Positions 43,689 through 52,974 are shown, counted from the first letter of the stretch. The stretch is 64,000 bases of DNA from Microbacterium wangchenii (GCF_004564355.1 NZ_CP038266.1:1240001-1304000), one strand, 5' to 3'. Notes: generated by a model from the sequence alone, not told the origin. Made by a program: numbers and translations.

Positions 43689-44603
43689 ATGCGCACAGCG
43701 GTCCGTTTCGGTCAGCACCCACCCGCCCAGCGGGTGATCGTCCACGTCAGCGACACGCACCTGCTCGCCGGCGACCGGCCGCTCGGAGGTCGATACGACA
43801 CCGCCGGCCACCTCACCCGCACCCTCGAGGCCGTGGAAGGGCTGGGGGTACGACCCGACGCGATCGTGTTCACCGGCGACCTCACCGATCTCGGTGAGCC
43901 GGAGGCGTACCGCACACTCCGCGCCACGGTCGAGCCGGCGGCGGCCCGGCTGGGCGCGCCGGTGGTGTGGGTGGCCGGCAACCACGACGAGCGCCCGGCG
44001 CTGCGCCGCGAGCTGCTGGGCCTGGAGCCCACCGAGGAACCGGTCACGGGCGTGTGGGATCTGGGCGGACTGCGGCTGATCGCCCTGGACACCTCGGTTC
44101 CCGGCTGGCATCACGGCGACCTGGATGCGGCGCAGCTGGAGTGGCTGCGCGAGGTGCTCGCCACCCCGGCCGAGCTCGGAACGATCCTCGCCCTGCACCA
44201 CCCGCCGCTGCCCTCGCACATCCCACTGTTCGACATCCTGGAGCTGCGCGACCAGGAGGGGCTCGCGGCCGCGATCGCCGGCTCGGACGTACGGCAGATC
44301 CTCGCCGGTCACCTGCACTACTCCACCAGCGGCATGTTCGCCGGCGTCCCCGTGAGCGTCGCGGCGGCCACGTGCTACACGATGGACCTCGCGCGCCCGG
44401 CAGAGGAGGTCAACGGGATGGACGCGGGCCAGTCCTTCCATCTCGTCCACGTGTACGAGGACACGATCACCTCGGCCGTGGTGCCCGTCGTGGACGCCGA
44501 GACGTCCGGCGCGTTCACCGCGGAATGGGTGCAGGAAATGGCGGCGCTCACGCCCGAGGAGCGACTCGAGGCCTTCTCCCGCAAGCGACCGCCCGCGCCC
44601 TGA
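43689..44603 (+). CDS. Class III cyclic-nucleotide phosphodiesterase-like metallophosphoesterase
   Basis: 304 residues. All metal-ligand blocks are present in order: HVSDTHLLAGD near residue 17, TGDLTDLG near residue 62, AGNHDERP near residue 98, LHHPPLPSH near residue 176 and GHLHYSTSG near residue 205. This is the CpdA/Rv0805-like layout, which hydrolyses cAMP or related phosphodiesters with two metals. Substrate is not proven by sequence. The basic C-terminal tail (KRPPAP) is short. Confidence 0.88.
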   Translation: MRTAVRFGQHPPAQRVIVHVSDTHLLAGDRPLGGRYDTAGHLTRTLEAVEGLGVRPDAIVFTGDLTDLGEPEAYRTLRATVEPAAARLGAPVVWVAGNHDERPALRRELLGLEPTEEPVTGVWDLGGLRLIALDTSVPGWHHGDLDAAQLEWLREVLATPAELGTILALHHPPLPSHIPLFDILELRDQEGLAAAIAGSDVRQILAGHLHYSTSGMFAGVPVSVAAATCYTMDLARPAEEVNGMDAGQSFHLVHVYEDTITSAVVPVVDAETSGAFTAEWVQEMAALTPEERLEAFSRKRPPAP

Positions 44604-44673
44604 GGTGTACGCCGGGTACAGTCCCGGGCGGCGGGGGTACACGGTGGCGGCGAGACCGGAGGCCTGCGGCGGG

Positions 44674-44679
44674 TAGGCT
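44674..44679 (+). promoter_or_regulatory. Putative -10 of aspA
   Basis: TAGGCT, giving a leader of about 40 nt before the ATG at 44726 with ACGAGGA as the ribosome site. Confidence 0.4.
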
Positions 44680-44725
44680 CGGAGAACCCCCGACCGCCGT
44701 GAGACGACCCACGAGGACACCACAC

Positions 44726-46198
44726 ATGGCACTGGACGCAACGACGCGCACCCGCATCGAGACCGACTCCCTCGGCTCGCTGGAAATCCCCGCCGATGCC
44801 TACTGGGGCATCCATACGGCCCGGGCTCTGGAGAACTTCCCCATCTCCAAGCGGCCCATCTCCGTCTACCCGAACCTCGTGCGCGCGCTCGCGATGGTCA
44901 AGCAGGCCTCGGCACGCGCCAACCGTGAGATCGGCGTGCTCGATCCCGCCAAGGCCGACCTGATCGACGCTGCCGCCCAGCGCGTGATCGACGGCGAGTT
45001 CCACGACCAGTTCGTGGTTGGTGTCATCCAGGGCGGCGCCGGCACGTCGACGAACATGAACGCCAACGAGGTCATCACCAACGTGGCGCTGGAGATGGCG
45101 GGCCGTGCCAAGGGCGACTACGCCTTCCTCTCGCCCATCGACGACACCAACCGCAGTCAGTCCACCAACGACGTGTACCCGACGGCGATCAAGGTGGGGC
45201 TGTCGCTGACACTGCTGACCCTCCTGGGCGAACTCGACCTGCTGCGCAAGGCGTTCCTGACCAAGGCCGCCGAGTTCCGCGACGTGCTGAAGGTCGGCCG
45301 TACGCAGCTGCAGGATGCCGTGCCCATGACCCTGGGTCAGGAGTTCAACGGGTTCGCCACCACGCTGGGGGAGGACTACAACCGCCTCACCGAGAACGCC
45401 TACCTCATGTACGAGATCAACATGGGCGCCACGGCGATCGGCACCGGCATCACGACGCATCCGGCCTACGGGGCCGCCGTCCTGCGACACCTCCGCGAGA
45501 TCACGGGCCTGGATCTGGAGACGGCGACCGACCTCGTGGAATCCACGAGCGACACCGGGTCGTTCATGTCGTTCTCCTCCTCGCTCAAGCGCAACGCCAT
45601 CAAGCTCTCGAAGATCTGCAACGACCTGCGGCTGCTCTCCAGCGGCCCGCAGGCAGGGTTCGGGGAGATCAACCTGCCCGCCCGTCAGGCCGGCTCGAGC
45701 ATCATGCCGGGCAAGGTCAACCCCGTCATCCCCGAGGTGGTCAACCAGGTCGCCTTCGCCGTGGCCGGTGCCGACCTCACCGTGACGATGGCCGTGGAGG
45801 GCGGCCAGCTGCAGCTGAACGCCTTCGAGCCGGTGATCGCGCACTCCATCTTCCAGTCGCTCACGTGGATGCAGCAGGCCATGTGGACGCTGCGGGTCAA
45901 CTGCGTGGAGGGCATCACCGCCAACCGCGAGCGGCTCGGGGCCATGGTCGGCGCCTCCGTCGGCGTCGTCACGGCTCTCACCCCGTTCATCGGCTACGCG
46001 GCGGCGGCGGCGCTGGCCAAGACGGCGCTGCTGACCGGACACAACGTCGCCGACCTCGTCGTGGAGGCGGGGCTGATGACGCGCGAGGAAGTGACCAAGC
46101 AGCTCTCGCCCATGCGGCTGTCGGGGCTGGAGGCGATCACGGAGGCGGTGCCGATCATCCACGCGGCCGAGAACGTCGTCGCCCGCGCCGACGACTGA
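44726..46198 (+). CDS. aspA: Aspartate ammonia-lyase
   Basis: 490 residues. The fumarase/aspartase superfamily signature GSSIMPGKVNP is near residue 325, the TSTNMNANEVI block near residue 110 and the substrate loop STNDVYPTA near residue 148. The N-terminal GSLEIPADAYWGIHTARALENF and the overall length fit aspartase rather than class II fumarase (about 460). It releases ammonia from aspartate to give fumarate. A fumarase role is the alternative. ATG at 44726 has ACGAGGA 9 bases upstream. Confidence 0.88.
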   Translation: MALDATTRTRIETDSLGSLEIPADAYWGIHTARALENFPISKRPISVYPNLVRALAMVKQASARANREIGVLDPAKADLIDAAAQRVIDGEFHDQFVVGVIQGGAGTSTNMNANEVITNVALEMAGRAKGDYAFLSPIDDTNRSQSTNDVYPTAIKVGLSLTLLTLLGELDLLRKAFLTKAAEFRDVLKVGRTQLQDAVPMTLGQEFNGFATTLGEDYNRLTENAYLMYEINMGATAIGTGITTHPAYGAAVLRHLREITGLDLETATDLVESTSDTGSFMSFSSSLKRNAIKLSKICNDLRLLSSGPQAGFGEINLPARQAGSSIMPGKVNPVIPEVVNQVAFAVAGADLTVTMAVEGGQLQLNAFEPVIAHSIFQSLTWMQQAMWTLRVNCVEGITANRERLGAMVGASVGVVTALTPFIGYAAAAALAKTALLTGHNVADLVVEAGLMTREEVTKQLSPMRLSGLEAITEAVPIIHAAENVVARADD

Positions 46199-46230
46199 CC
46201 CCGTCGCCGAGGACTGACGCCGCCGGGCGT

Positions 46231-47094
46231 TCAGTCCAGGATGCGGCAGTGCGTCGTGAGCTCACCGATGCCATCGACCCCGACGGTGACCGTCGAGCGG
46301 TCGCGGAGGAAGATCTGCGGGTCGCGGGAGTAGCCGGCTCCGCCCGGGCTGCCGGTGGAGATGAGGGTCCCGGGCAGCAGCGTCACCGAGTGGGAGAGGT
46401 GCGAGATGAGCGCCGCCACCGAGCGCACCATCTGGCCCGTCGAGGCGTCCTGCACGCGGTGCCCGTCCACCACCGTCCAGATGTGGAGGTCCTGCGGGTC
46501 GGGGATCTCGTCCGCCGTCACGACGAACGGGCCCGTCGGGGTGAATCCGTCGAAGGACTTGCACCGCGACCACTGCGCCTCCGAGAACTGGATGTCGCGC
46601 GCGGTGATGTCGTTGACGACGGTGTACCCCCACACGTGGTCCAGTGCGTCGTCGACGGTGACGTCCTTGGCCGGGCGCCCGATGATCACGCCCAATTCGG
46701 CTTCGTAATCGACCGACTGGCTGAGGCTGCGGGGCCACGAGGTGGTCGCGTCATGAGCGGTGAGGGAGTTCGGCCACAGCACGAACACCGTCGGGGTCGC
46801 GTCGGTCTTCAGCCCGAGCTCCCCCGAGTGGGCGGCGTAGTTCAGGCCCACCGCGAGGATGACCGGAGGGGTCAGCACGGCCGAGGCGAAGACGGGCCGA
46901 CTCAGCGGATGCCACGACGCGTCGTCCTGCGCATCCCGCACGCGATCGAGCAGCTCATCGCCGCCGGCGATCAGTTCCTCGAGGGTGCCCGGCGCCCCGG
47001 GGAACAGCTCGTCGACGAAGGTGCTCTCGCCCTCGCGCACGAGGATCAAGCGGGGCGCGGCCGAGGCCGAGGGGACCACATGGGCGAAACGCAT
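46231..47094 (-). CDS. Fumarylacetoacetate hydrolase family protein
   Basis: 287 residues, FAH C-terminal domain fold. Metal and active-site blocks: VDYEAELGVIIG near residue 127, GYTVVNDITARDIQ near residue 155, KSFDGFTPTGPFVV near residue 178 and the late TGSPGGAGYSRDP. Members hydrolyse or decarboxylate 2,4-dioxo acids in aromatic catabolism or act on oxaloacetate; the exact substrate is unknown. ATG at 47094 lies 6 bases from TAGCGT. Confidence 0.87.
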   Translation of the reverse strand: MRFAHVVPSASAAPRLILVREGESTFVDELFPGAPGTLEELIAGGDELLDRVRDAQDDASWHPLSRPVFASAVLTPPVILAVGLNYAAHSGELGLKTDATPTVFVLWPNSLTAHDATTSWPRSLSQSVDYEAELGVIIGRPAKDVTVDDALDHVWGYTVVNDITARDIQFSEAQWSRCKSFDGFTPTGPFVVTADEIPDPQDLHIWTVVDGHRVQDASTGQMVRSVAALISHLSHSVTLLPGTLISTGSPGGAGYSRDPQIFLRDRSTVTVGVDGIGELTTHCRILD

Positions 47095-47100
47095 CCCTCC

Positions 47101-47106
47101 ACGCTA
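47101..47106 (-). promoter_or_regulatory. -10 element of the FAH-family gene (leaderless)
   Basis: TAGCGT on the minus strand, exactly 6 bases before the ATG. Confidence 0.5.
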
Positions 47107-47157
47107 CCGGTCGCGACAGGCTGCTCCGCCCGGCCGGGAGGGGGTCGCCGCCGCCCC

Positions 47158-47163
47158 TATGCT
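47158..47163 (+). promoter_or_regulatory. -10 element of the PrsW gene (leaderless)
   Basis: TATGCT exactly 6 bases before the ATG at 47170. Confidence 0.55.
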
Positions 47164-47169
47164 GAGCGC

Positions 47170-48333
47170 ATGTCGTATCCCTCGCCGCTGTCGCAGCCGC
47201 ATCCCGGCGTCGGCGCATCCATCCGCCCCGCCCCCGCGGCGCCCGCTCCGCCTCCCGCGCCACGCCGGTCCCGCGGCACGGGCGCCGCCCTCATCTGGGT
47301 CGGCGGCGTGCTGGTGCTCGTACTCCTGGCGCTCGTGGCCTACTTCGTCCGCTTCCTCGGGCCCGGAGCATCCGTGGCCGGCATGATCCTGGCCGCCATC
47401 CCGTTCGTCGGCGTGTGGCTGGCGGTGCGGATCGTCGACCGGTGGGAGCCGGAGCCGCGCGGACTGGTCGTCTTCGCCATCGCGTGGGGAGCGATCGCGT
47501 CGGTGGCCATCGCGCTGGCCGTGGACCTCGGGCTCGTCCTGCTGTTCGGGATGGGCGAGTCGTGGGTGGGCTCCGTCGTGCAGGCGCCCATCGTGGAGGA
47601 GGTGGCGAAGGGCCTGGGGGTCCTGCTCATCTACGCCACCGCGCGCCGGGCCTTCAACGGGCCGGTGGACGGAGTGGTGTACGGCGCGCTGGTGGGTGCG
47701 GGGTTCGCCTTCACGGAGAACATCCAGTACTTCGCCGTGAGCCTGCTGGAAGGCGGTGTGGCCGAGCTGACGCTCACCTTCTTCCTGCGCGCCGTGCTCT
47801 CCCCGTTCGCGCACGTCATGTTCACCGCCATGACGGGGTTCGCCCTCGGCCTGGCGGCCCGCCGCGCGGCGGGTGCCGGCACGACGCTGGGGTACTTCCT
47901 GGCGGGGCTCGTCGTGGCCATCGCGCTGCATGCGCTGTGGAACGGCTCGGCGGTGTTCGCAGACTTCTTCGGCATGTACATCACGCTCCAGGTTCCGCTG
48001 TTCGTGGTGTTCATCCTGGGGATCGTGCTGCTGCGGCGGGAGGAGGCACGGCTGACGCGCGCCCGCCTGGGCGAGTACGCCGCGGCCGGGTGGTTCACGC
48101 CGCAGGAGGTCGACATGCTCGCCACCGGGCCCGGCCGGCGCGCAGCGCTCGCGTGGGCGCGCACGCTGCGGGGCGACCGCCGTGCGCTCATGCGCTCGTT
48201 CATCGCCGACGCGACGGCGCTCGCCGCCGCCAGGGAGCGCGCTCTCACGGGCCGCGATCCGCACGCCGCCGAGGCCGAACGCGAGCTTCTCGCGCGTTCC
48301 TCGCACACCCGACTGGCACTGTTCGCACCCTGA
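47170..48333 (+). CDS. PrsW-family intramembrane metalloprotease
   Basis: 387 residues. A Pro/Ala-rich cytoplasmic N-terminus (about 40 residues) is followed by about eight transmembrane helices. Family motifs: EEVAKGLG near residue 141, AFTENIQYF near residue 180, FAHVMFTAMTG near residue 214 and HALWNG near residue 256. The Glu and His residues in these motifs form the presumed zinc site. PrsW in Bacillus cuts an anti-sigma factor; no sigma/anti-sigma pair is beside this gene. The last 100 residues are soluble and basic. A palindromic element follows. Confidence 0.9.
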   Translation: MSYPSPLSQPHPGVGASIRPAPAAPAPPPAPRRSRGTGAALIWVGGVLVLVLLALVAYFVRFLGPGASVAGMILAAIPFVGVWLAVRIVDRWEPEPRGLVVFAIAWGAIASVAIALAVDLGLVLLFGMGESWVGSVVQAPIVEEVAKGLGVLLIYATARRAFNGPVDGVVYGALVGAGFAFTENIQYFAVSLLEGGVAELTLTFFLRAVLSPFAHVMFTAMTGFALGLAARRAAGAGTTLGYFLAGLVVAIALHALWNGSAVFADFFGMYITLQVPLFVVFILGIVLLRREEARLTRARLGEYAAAGWFTPQEVDMLATGPGRRAALAWARTLRGDRRALMRSFIADATALAAARERALTGRDPHAAEAERELLARSSHTRLALFAP

Positions 48334-48355
48334 CCCGGGAGTCGTGTCGCCGGGC

Positions 48356-48424
48356 GGAACAGGACTCAGCGCCCGGTGCCGCGGCGATGCCTGCGTGTCT
48401 CCCGAGCGCTGAGTTGGCCTGTCC
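48356..48424. repeat. Intergenic palindromic element 6
   Basis: GGAACAGGACTCAGCGC (48356-48372) pairs with 48406-48424 as an imperfect inverted repeat (ACTCAGCGC/GCGCTGAGT core plus ACAGG/CCTGT, with a 3-base bulge). It is preceded by cgccgggcggaacagga, similar to the arm modules of the element at 18173. It lies 22 bp after the PrsW stop. Confidence 0.5.
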
Positions 48425-48497
48425 CCAGGATCGCGCGGGCGCCCGGGAGTGTCAAGGGGTGCCGCGGCCGGGCGCCCCGGCGTGCTTGGATGAAGGC

Positions 48498-48863
48498 ATG
48501 ACCGAACGCACCAAGCCCGAATTCGACGCACCCCAGGGCCCCGCTCCCACCGACCTCGTCATCCGCGACCTCATCGTCGGCGACGGACCCGAGGCCAAGC
48601 CCGGCGACACCGTGACCGTGCACTACGCGGGCGTGGAGTACGACTCCGGCGAGGAGTTCGACTCGTCGTGGGGCCGGGGCGAGAGCATCCAGTTCCCCCT
48701 GCGCGGCCTCATCCAGGGGTGGCAGGACGGCATCCCCGGCATGAAGGTCGGCGGACGCCGCGAGCTCGTCATCCCGCCGCACCTCGCGTACGGACCCGCC
48801 GGCGGCCACTTCCTCGGCGGCAAGACCCTCATCTTCATCATCGATCTGCTCGCCGTCGGCTGA
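48498..48863 (+). CDS. FKBP-type peptidyl-prolyl cis-trans isomerase (cytoplasmic)
   Basis: 121 residues, one FKBP domain with no signal peptide. Visible: VTVHYAGVEYDSGEEFDSSW at about 36-55, GLIQGWQDGIPGMKVGGRR in the middle, and HLAYGP near residue 97. All main active-site aromatics (Tyr, Phe, Trp) are in place. It accelerates proline isomerisation during folding. TTGGAT lies 6 bases before the ATG, a weaker version of the leaderless layout. Confidence 0.92.
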   Translation: MTERTKPEFDAPQGPAPTDLVIRDLIVGDGPEAKPGDTVTVHYAGVEYDSGEEFDSSWGRGESIQFPLRGLIQGWQDGIPGMKVGGRRELVIPPHLAYGPAGGHFLGGKTLIFIIDLLAVG

Positions 48864-48968
48864 GCCCGGCGTCCCGATGGGGTCGGATGCTGCGGCGTCC
48901 GGCCCCATCGCCGTCTCCGTGCCCGCGGGCGGATCATGCGGACTCTACCGTCGCCGGGGGGAGGATCT

Positions 48969-48974
48969 TAGGCT
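48969..48974 (+). promoter_or_regulatory. Putative -10 of the repeat-built membrane protein gene
   Basis: TAGGCT, giving a leader of about 40 nt with GAGGGG before the GTG at 49022. Confidence 0.35.
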
Positions 48975-49021
48975 CGCGCGGCGAGGGCGGCGTCCTGGTC
49001 GCCCGGTGAGGGGCCGGCGCG

Positions 49022-50074
49022 GTGAACTACGGGATCAGCATCCTCTTCCGGGCGATCCCCCTTCTCATGGGGGCGGTCTGCCTGAGCTTCGGCTGGTACG
49101 TCTTCGCAGGCGGCGACGATGCCGCCCACCGCACGGCGGGGCACGTGCTCATCTCGCTCACCGCCATCTGCATCGCCCTGTTCACGACCGCGGCGATGAT
49201 CATCCGGCAGCTCACGCACACGTTCGCACCGGTGTGGAAGGTCGTGCTGCCGATCGTCGGTTACGGGGTCGCGGTGGCCACCGCGGTGTGGGGCCTGGGA
49301 ATCCGCAGCGGCCCGACGAACGCCGACTTCGTCGCCGGGCACGTCGTTTTCGGCGTGGGGCTCATCGCGGCCTGCGTCACGACGGTCGCCGTCGCCTCGA
49401 GCGCCTTCACCCTCATCACCAAGAACGCCGCGGGACGGCCCGAGGACGGCCCGCCCGACGAAGCCTACGGTCGGGCCGTCGCGGTGGGGCTCATGTGCCT
49501 GCCGGCCGCCGCCGCCGCCGCCGTGCTCGTCGTGTGGGCCGGGATCCTGCTGGCGGACTCCGCCGATGCTCCACGGTACGTCGCCGGGCACGTCATGATC
49601 GGCCTCGCGGCCATCTGCGCGAGCCTCATCTCGCTCGTGGCCACGGTCGGGCGCCAAGTGCGCAACGAGTTCGGGGAGCGCGAGCGGTGGATGTGGTCGA
49701 TCTGGGTATTGGCGATGGGCAGCGCCGCGATCGTCTGGGGCCTGTTCGTGCTGTTCGGATCCGACCGTGCCGACCGGATCCCACCCGGGTGCATCCTCAT
49801 CGGGCTGGGGCTCATCTGCTTCAGCATCATCTCGAAGGTGTTCCTGCTGGCCTCGGTGTGGCGACGCGAATTCGTCCTCGCCGACCGCGTGCCGCTCATC
49901 CCGGTGTTCACGTGTCTTGCGTGCCTGTTCTTCGCCGCGTTCCTCGCCGAGGCGGCCGCCACCGATCCGGACTTCTTCATCCCGGCGCGCGTGCTCACGG
50001 GACTCGGCGCGGTGTGCTTCACGTTGTTCTCGATCGTGTCCATCCTGGAGGCGGGCACGTCGAAGACGTCGTGA
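49022..50074 (+). CDS. DUF2776-like membrane protein built of internal repeats
   Basis: 350 residues with about 10 transmembrane helices. Five related units of 60-70 residues can be seen, each with a helix of the type AGHVLISLTAICIALFTT: AGHVVFGVGLIAACVTT, AGHVMIGLAAICASLIS, CILIGLGLICFSIIS and ARVLTGLGAVCFTLFS. The His of the AGHV motif is kept in the first three units only. The N-terminus (ISILFRAIPLLMGAVCL) resembles DUF2776 proteins. No function is known. GTG at 49022 follows GAGGGG. Confidence 0.72.
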   Translation: MNYGISILFRAIPLLMGAVCLSFGWYVFAGGDDAAHRTAGHVLISLTAICIALFTTAAMIIRQLTHTFAPVWKVVLPIVGYGVAVATAVWGLGIRSGPTNADFVAGHVVFGVGLIAACVTTVAVASSAFTLITKNAAGRPEDGPPDEAYGRAVAVGLMCLPAAAAAAVLVVWAGILLADSADAPRYVAGHVMIGLAAICASLISLVATVGRQVRNEFGERERWMWSIWVLAMGSAAIVWGLFVLFGSDRADRIPPGCILIGLGLICFSIISKVFLLASVWRREFVLADRVPLIPVFTCLACLFFAAFLAEAAATDPDFFIPARVLTGLGAVCFTLFSIVSILEAGTSKTS

Positions 50075-50080
50075 CCCGCG

Positions 50081-51004
50081 TCACACGACGCTGCGCGGGC
50101 GCAACCGGATCCGCTCCTGCACGAGCAGGATGCCGAGGATCACGATGACCGCGCCGGCCGGCTCGTTCCACGAGAGGCTCTCCCCGAGCACGGCGACGCC
50201 GAGGATCACCCCCACCACGGGCGTGATGTAGGTGACCGTGGATGCGCGCGTGGGCCCCCACGCGGCCAGGGCGTTCTGGTTCCAGATGTACGCGAAACCG
50301 GTGCCGAGGAACCCGAGCAGAAGGACGCTGATGAGCACAGGCGGGCTCCATCGCACCGGCTCGAGGAAGACCACCGGCGACAGCAGCAGCATGATCCCCG
50401 CCCCGACCCCGATGTACCCGCCGGCCAGGGCGATCCCCGACAGACCCGTGGTGGCGAGGAAGCGGCGCATGTACGCCAGGCTGAAGCCGTAGCACGCGGT
50501 GGCGCCGAGGATCGCCACCTGGGCGACGGTGCTGGTCGCGCCCAGGGTCGCGCCGGGCGCGATGATGAGGACTACGCCGGCCACGCCGATCGCGATGCCG
50601 ACGAGCTGCCCTGTGCGCAGTCGCTCGACGCGGAACGCCGCCCACGCCATCAGCGCGGTCATGATCGGGGTCGTGGCGTTGAAGATGCTGGCGAGGCTGG
50701 AGGTGACGTACTGCTGCGCCCACGCGAACAGCAGGTACGGGATGACGCAGAAGGTCACGGCGATCACCGTGAGATGACCCCACACCCGCGGTGAGCGGGG
50801 GAGCCGCTCCCTGCGTATGAGGATGATCGCGGTCAGGGCGATGGCGCCGAACACGAGGCGCGCCCACGCCACCTGCGCCGGGGTCATCCCGGTGAGGGCG
50901 ACGGCGATGAACAGGAAGCTCGACCCCCACACGATGCCGGCGAGGACGAACTGCACGCCGACGGAGAGGGAGGAGGGGGTGCGCACGAGCGGGGGAGCAG
51001 CCAC
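50081..51004 (-). CDS. EamA-family (DMT) transporter
   Basis: 307 residues with ten transmembrane helices in two EamA repeats of five (about 20-150 and 165-290). The first repeat has GIVWGSSFLFIAVAL and the second GFLGTGFAYIWNQNALAAWG and VVGVILGVAVLGE, all family-typical. It is probably a metabolite or amino acid exporter; substrate unknown. Start GTG at 51004, 6 bases from TATCGT. It converges with the repeat-built membrane protein gene. Confidence 0.88.
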   Translation of the reverse strand: MAAPPLVRTPSSLSVGVQFVLAGIVWGSSFLFIAVALTGMTPAQVAWARLVFGAIALTAIILIRRERLPRSPRVWGHLTVIAVTFCVIPYLLFAWAQQYVTSSLASIFNATTPIMTALMAWAAFRVERLRTGQLVGIAIGVAGVVLIIAPGATLGATSTVAQVAILGATACYGFSLAYMRRFLATTGLSGIALAGGYIGVGAGIMLLLSPVVFLEPVRWSPPVLISVLLLGFLGTGFAYIWNQNALAAWGPTRASTVTYITPVVGVILGVAVLGESLSWNEPAGAVIVILGILLVQERIRLRPRSVV

Positions 51005-51010
51005 CCGCCG

Positions 51011-51016
51011 ACGATA
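51011..51016 (-). promoter_or_regulatory. -10 element of the EamA gene (leaderless)
   Basis: TATCGT on the minus strand, exactly 6 bases before the GTG. Confidence 0.5.
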
Positions 51017-51092
51017 GCGCCGTCGTGCGACACCTCCGGGCGGTTCCGACTGCGACGTCCGGAATCCGCCGACGGTCGGCCGTCCGCCGTCG

Positions 51093-52424
51093 TCAGGGCA
51101 CGGGATCGGCGGCGTCGTAGTGGCGGAAGCGGGGGTTCAGGCGCACCAGCACGCCCACGAGGGCGAGGATGGCGAGGCCGCCCAGCAGCGGCGGGAACCA
51201 CAGCGCCGTCACGGTGGCCAGCGCACCGGCGTACAGCGAGCCCAGGCGGGGGCCGCCGGCGACGACCACGATGAACACGCCCTGCAGTCGTCCGCGGATG
51301 TTGTCGGGGACGGCGGCCTGGAGCATCGTGGATCGGAAGATGGCGCTGACGTTGTCGGCAGCGCCGGAGAGGGCCAGGGCGACCATGGCCGCCACGATGA
51401 GGGGGACGTTCGCGGACTCGGCGTCGACGCGGTCGGGGGCGGACACGCCGAGGGCGGCGGCCACCAGGACGAGGGCGAACAGCAGGATCGCCGCCCCGTA
51501 TGCCAGGATCGCCCGCTCGATGCCCAGCCCCTGCCGGCGCACGCGTCCGACCGGTCCGGAGAACAGGCTCGACAGGAGCACACCCGCGGCGATCGCGGAG
51601 GTCAGCGCGCCGGTGGTGATCGCGCCGCCGCCCAGCAGCACGGCTCCGATGGCGGGGAACAGCGCGAGGGGCTGACCGAACGTCATCGCGACGACGTCGA
51701 GGATGAACTGCAGGCGGATGTTCGACGCGCGGCGCAGGAACCGCCAGCCATCCCGGAGCGACTCCAGGCCGGCCTTGACGACATCGCCCTCGGGGGCGAT
51801 CTTCGGCAGGGTCCACAGCCCCAGGAAGAGGCCGAGCATGAGCACGACGTCGATCGTGTAGGTCCAGGCGTACCCCGTGAAGGCGACCAGGAGACCCGCC
51901 AGCGCCGGGCCGCCCATCACCATGATCCCGGCTGAGATCCCCTGCAGCGCGGCGGCGGCGGGGAGCTGCTCGCGCGGGATGAGACGCGGCACGATCGCCG
52001 CGCGCGTGGCCATGACGACGGAGTTCGCGGCGGAGTTGACCACGCTCAGGGCGTAGAGCCACCACACCGTCTCCCCGCCGGCCCACGCCAGCGCCGACAG
52101 CAGGACGGTGGAGGTGAACGTCACGGAGGCGGCGATCAGGGCGACCGAGCGGCGGTCGAAGGAATCCGCCAGCATCCCGCCGTACAGTCCTGCGACGATC
52201 ATCGGCAGCAGCCCGGCGACGGCGATCATGGCGACGGCGAGGGTATCGCCGGTGAGCTCGTACACGTGCAGCATGACCGCCACGACCGTGAGCTGTCCGC
52301 CCAGGCCCGCCAGTGCGGATCCCACCCACAGCCGGGCGAAGGCGGGTGTGCTCAGCGGTCGGAGATCGACGAGATGGTGTCGCTGCAGCATTCGGCGACG
52401 CGAGGGGCGGGGGCCGGTGGTCAC
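51093..52424 (-). CDS. MFS transporter (enterobactin-exporter-like, 12 helices)
   Basis: 443 residues with about 12 transmembrane helices. Recognisable are the helix-1 region FARLWVGSALAGLGGQLTVV, motif A-like GGMLADSFDRR near residue 80, and ALQGISAGIMVMGGPALAG in helices 5-6. It is closest in style to EntS-type exporters; cargo unknown. Start chosen as GTG 52424; the ATG at 52391 would also leave all helices intact. It is divergent from rpsO. Confidence 0.82.
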   Translation of the reverse strand: MTTGPRPSRRRMLQRHHLVDLRPLSTPAFARLWVGSALAGLGGQLTVVAVMLHVYELTGDTLAVAMIAVAGLLPMIVAGLYGGMLADSFDRRSVALIAASVTFTSTVLLSALAWAGGETVWWLYALSVVNSAANSVVMATRAAIVPRLIPREQLPAAAALQGISAGIMVMGGPALAGLLVAFTGYAWTYTIDVVLMLGLFLGLWTLPKIAPEGDVVKAGLESLRDGWRFLRRASNIRLQFILDVVAMTFGQPLALFPAIGAVLLGGGAITTGALTSAIAAGVLLSSLFSGPVGRVRRQGLGIERAILAYGAAILLFALVLVAAALGVSAPDRVDAESANVPLIVAAMVALALSGAADNVSAIFRSTMLQAAVPDNIRGRLQGVFIVVVAGGPRLGSLYAGALATVTALWFPPLLGGLAILALVGVLVRLNPRFRHYDAADPVP

Positions 52425-52519
52425 GGTCGCCGCGCGCGGACGGCGGGGGAGTGTCGACGCATCCGTCCAGGCTAGTCCGGTCGCCGGCGGGAGCGTTCGC
52501 CCCTGCCGCTTCGCGCTGG

Positions 52520-52525
52520 TAGACT
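52520..52525 (+). promoter_or_regulatory. -10 element of rpsO
   Basis: TAGACT, giving a leader of about 85 nt before the rpsO ATG. Confidence 0.45.
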
Positions 52526-52616
52526 TGTTCGGTTGCCGTTGGATCGGCCGCGGAGAAAGAGAGCCCACGCATCAGGCGTCGGGCGCCGCGCAACAAGCAG
52601 AAAGGGGATCCCATCT

Positions 52617-52886
52617 ATGCCACTCGAGTCAGACGCTAAGAAGGCGATCATCGAAGAGTACGCGACGCACCCCGGTGACACCGGATCCCCCGAGGTGCAG
52701 GTCGCGATGCTGACGCAGCGCATCAAGGACCTCACCGAGCACCTCAAGGAGCACAAGCACGACCACCACTCGCGTCGTGGTCTGTTCTTGATGGTGGGTC
52801 AGCGCCGTCGTCTGCTCGGCTACCTCCAGGACATCGACATCGCGCGTTACCGCTCGCTGATCGAGCGTCTGGGGCTCCGCCGCTAA
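52617..52886 (+). CDS. rpsO: 30S ribosomal protein S15
   Basis: 89 residues, the standard S15 length. The H20/H22 rRNA-binding blocks [17 protein letters not shown] and [20 protein letters not shown] are intact. It binds 16S rRNA early in 30S assembly. The ATG at 52617 has AAAGGGG upstream; the in-frame ATG-like codons further 5' lie in the leader. A terminator follows, so it is not cotranscribed with pnp, which is 8 kb away rather than adjacent. Confidence 0.97.
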   Translation: MPLESDAKKAIIEEYATHPGDTGSPEVQVAMLTQRIKDLTEHLKEHKHDHHSRRGLFLMVGQRRRLLGYLQDIDIARYRSLIERLGLRR

Positions 52887-52917
52887 GGCACCGCCACCCG
52901 GCGTATATCGCACTTCT

Positions 52918-52956
52918 CGAGGGCCGTCCCAGGTGTGGGGCGGCCCTCGTTTTCGT
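52918..52956 (+). terminator. rpsO terminator
   Basis: CGAGGGCCG (52918-52926) pairs with CGGCCCTCG (52941-52949), with an inner TCCC/GGG pairing, then TTTTCGTT. A classical intrinsic terminator 31 bp after the stop. Confidence 0.88.
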
Positions 52957-52974
52957 TCCCGCGCGCACGTCCAT

